The notes under the pieces: model-generated
The model's input: only the letters and a program-made list of their open reading frames with translations
Told to the model about the DNA's origin: nothing
Database searches by the model: none
NCBI GenBank assembly: GCA_030590405.1
Contig: JAUUYO010000160.1
Location: 1-8,007 of the forward strand
Length of the DNA stretch: 8,007 nucleotides
Source: Kangiellaceae bacterium
GTDB lineage: Bacteria; Pseudomonadota; Gammaproteobacteria; Enterobacterales; Kangiellaceae
Reading direction: 5' to 3'
Part shown: in pieces, positions 7,333 through 8,007 of the stretch
Numbering within the stretch: position 1 is the stretch's first letter
Layout: each line of letters starts with the position of its first letter
Position numbers and translations under genes: made by a program

Positions 7333-8007
7333 TTAAGTATTGTCCGGCCCACAGTCTTTTGGTGCTTCATAACCGGGAAGAACGGACGTTGGCCAAGGTT
7401 GAACCACATCACCATCGGTATCAAATAAACTTGCTACTTCAAGAAATTTATCTGCACCATAATGCTCGCCTTGAGCGGCCGGTATCTGTACCCCTTGAAT
7501 AACAAAACCAACTTTGTGCCAGCTTTGAACAAAGTCGAAATAACACTGGAAGCGACCTTCTTGTTGAGGATAGTCGCTGTGAGTGCCGTGGCCCTCTTCG
7601 CCGCGAATACTAAATAGTTGCCCACCCAGATTCCAGGTTTTACTCTCAGCATCATAATGGCACTTATCCGCTGGATAAATATTCACCGGTCGTTGAGCGG
7701 GCCAGGACCAGTAAAGCGTATTGTTTTCGGCAGGATTAGGATCCGGCGTATGTGTCGCGCAGCTGTTGTAATCAGTATGCCAGGGCAATGACATAAATTT
7801 ACACAGGTCGCCGGGTTCAACTTTTGCAGTACGCAGGGGAATGTAGCCCACTTGCAAAAAAGGTTGATCTTTCTGCGCTTGAGAGTAGTTAAGCTTTTGA
7901 GCGTTCACCCGAAACGGTCCGGTATTTCCTGTCCAGTTTTGATTATAAAAATTGACGTCACGAACGATAAAGGTCAAATCAATACCCGGCGAATAACGGC
8001 CACCCAG
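7333..8007 (-). CDS. LodA-like CTQ-dependent amino acid oxidase, C-terminal part (cut by window edge)
   Basis: The frame is open to the right edge, so the first 224 codons seen (CTG GGT GGC at 8007) are internal and the gene starts outside the window; a TTG at 7977 is not a start. LodA-type enzymes oxidatively deaminate an amino acid (lysine for LodA, glycine for GoxA), releasing ammonia and hydrogen peroxide, and use a CTQ cofactor built from their own Cys and Trp. Family features seen (numbered from the edge): GGRYSPGID at 2-10, CKFMSLPWHTDYNSC at 69-83, and NTLYWSWPAQRPV at 96-108. D79 and C83 have the same spacing as Asp512 and Cys516 of Marinomonas LodA. W163 in QSWHKVGFVIQG is my candidate for the second half of the cofactor. 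Only 61 residues follow it, fewer than in LodA. The substrate cannot be read from this part. The LodB-like gene follows immediately. Confidence 0.82.
   Translation of the reverse strand: MGGRYSPGIDLTFIVRDVNFYNQNWTGNTGPFRVNAQKLNYSQAQKDQPFLQVGYIPLRTAKVEPGDLCKFMSLPWHTDYNSCATHTPDPNPAENNTLYWSWPAQRPVNIYPADKCHYDAESKTWNLGGQLFSIRGEEGHGTHSDYPQQEGRFQCYFDFVQSWHKVGFVIQGVQIPAAQGEHYGADKFLEVASLFDTDGDVVQPWPTSVLPGYEAPKDCGPDNT

Noticed and set aside
7305..7655. Open frames at 7305-7502 (+) and 7434-7655 (-).
   Set aside because: They are alternative frames of the LodA-like and LodB-like genes with no recognisable features.
7975..7977. TTG at 7977 as the start of a 214-residue protein.
   Set aside because: The same frame continues without a stop to the window edge with family-like residues (GGRYSPGID), so this is an internal Leu codon of a truncated gene.

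Overview
The window is a gene-dense stretch of a Gammaproteobacterium, probably marine or otherwise aquatic. The grounds are a moderate A+T lean, a MiaE tRNA hydroxylase (largely a gammaproteobacterial enzyme), a proteobacterial-type DapA and a LodA/LodB-like quinoprotein oxidase pair of the kind first described in Marinomonas. I cannot assign a genus. All eight genes lie on the minus strand, so transcription runs from the right edge to the left edge. I see no insertion sequence, CRISPR array, tRNA or rRNA.

Right part (8007 to 6166): the C-terminal 224 residues of a LodA-like protein, cut by the window edge, are followed 3 bases later by a LodB-like FAD protein. In the characterised systems LodA is an amino acid oxidase with a cysteine tryptophylquinone (CTQ) cofactor built from its own Cys and Trp, and LodB is the flavoprotein needed to make that cofactor. 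The Asp-x-x-x-Cys pair expected at the CTQ site is visible. A short gene for a 59-residue protein that is essentially one isolated CBS motif follows (6025 to 5846), with a strong ribosome binding site.

Middle part (5599 to 896): a tight four-gene unit encodes a MoxR AAA+ ATPase, a DUF58 membrane protein, a TgpA-type membrane transglutaminase and MiaE. Intervals are 34, 2 and 9 bases, so they are probably co-transcribed. The first three are a recurring set in bacteria: a MoxR chaperone-like ATPase, a DUF58 partner and a membrane protein with a periplasmic or extracytoplasmic transglutaminase domain. Finding the tRNA-modifying MiaE as the last gene is less expected.

Left part (895 to 1): a 335-base gene-free stretch holds an 18-bp near-perfect tandem duplication and a candidate promoter. 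It precedes dapA, the first enzyme of the lysine/diaminopimelate branch, which is cut by the left edge after about 186 codons.

No single novel system dominates. The points most worth a second look are the LodA-like protein with its unusual Cys-Trp spacing and short C-terminus, the orphan single-CBS gene beside it, and miaE joined to the moxR-DUF58-tgpA unit.
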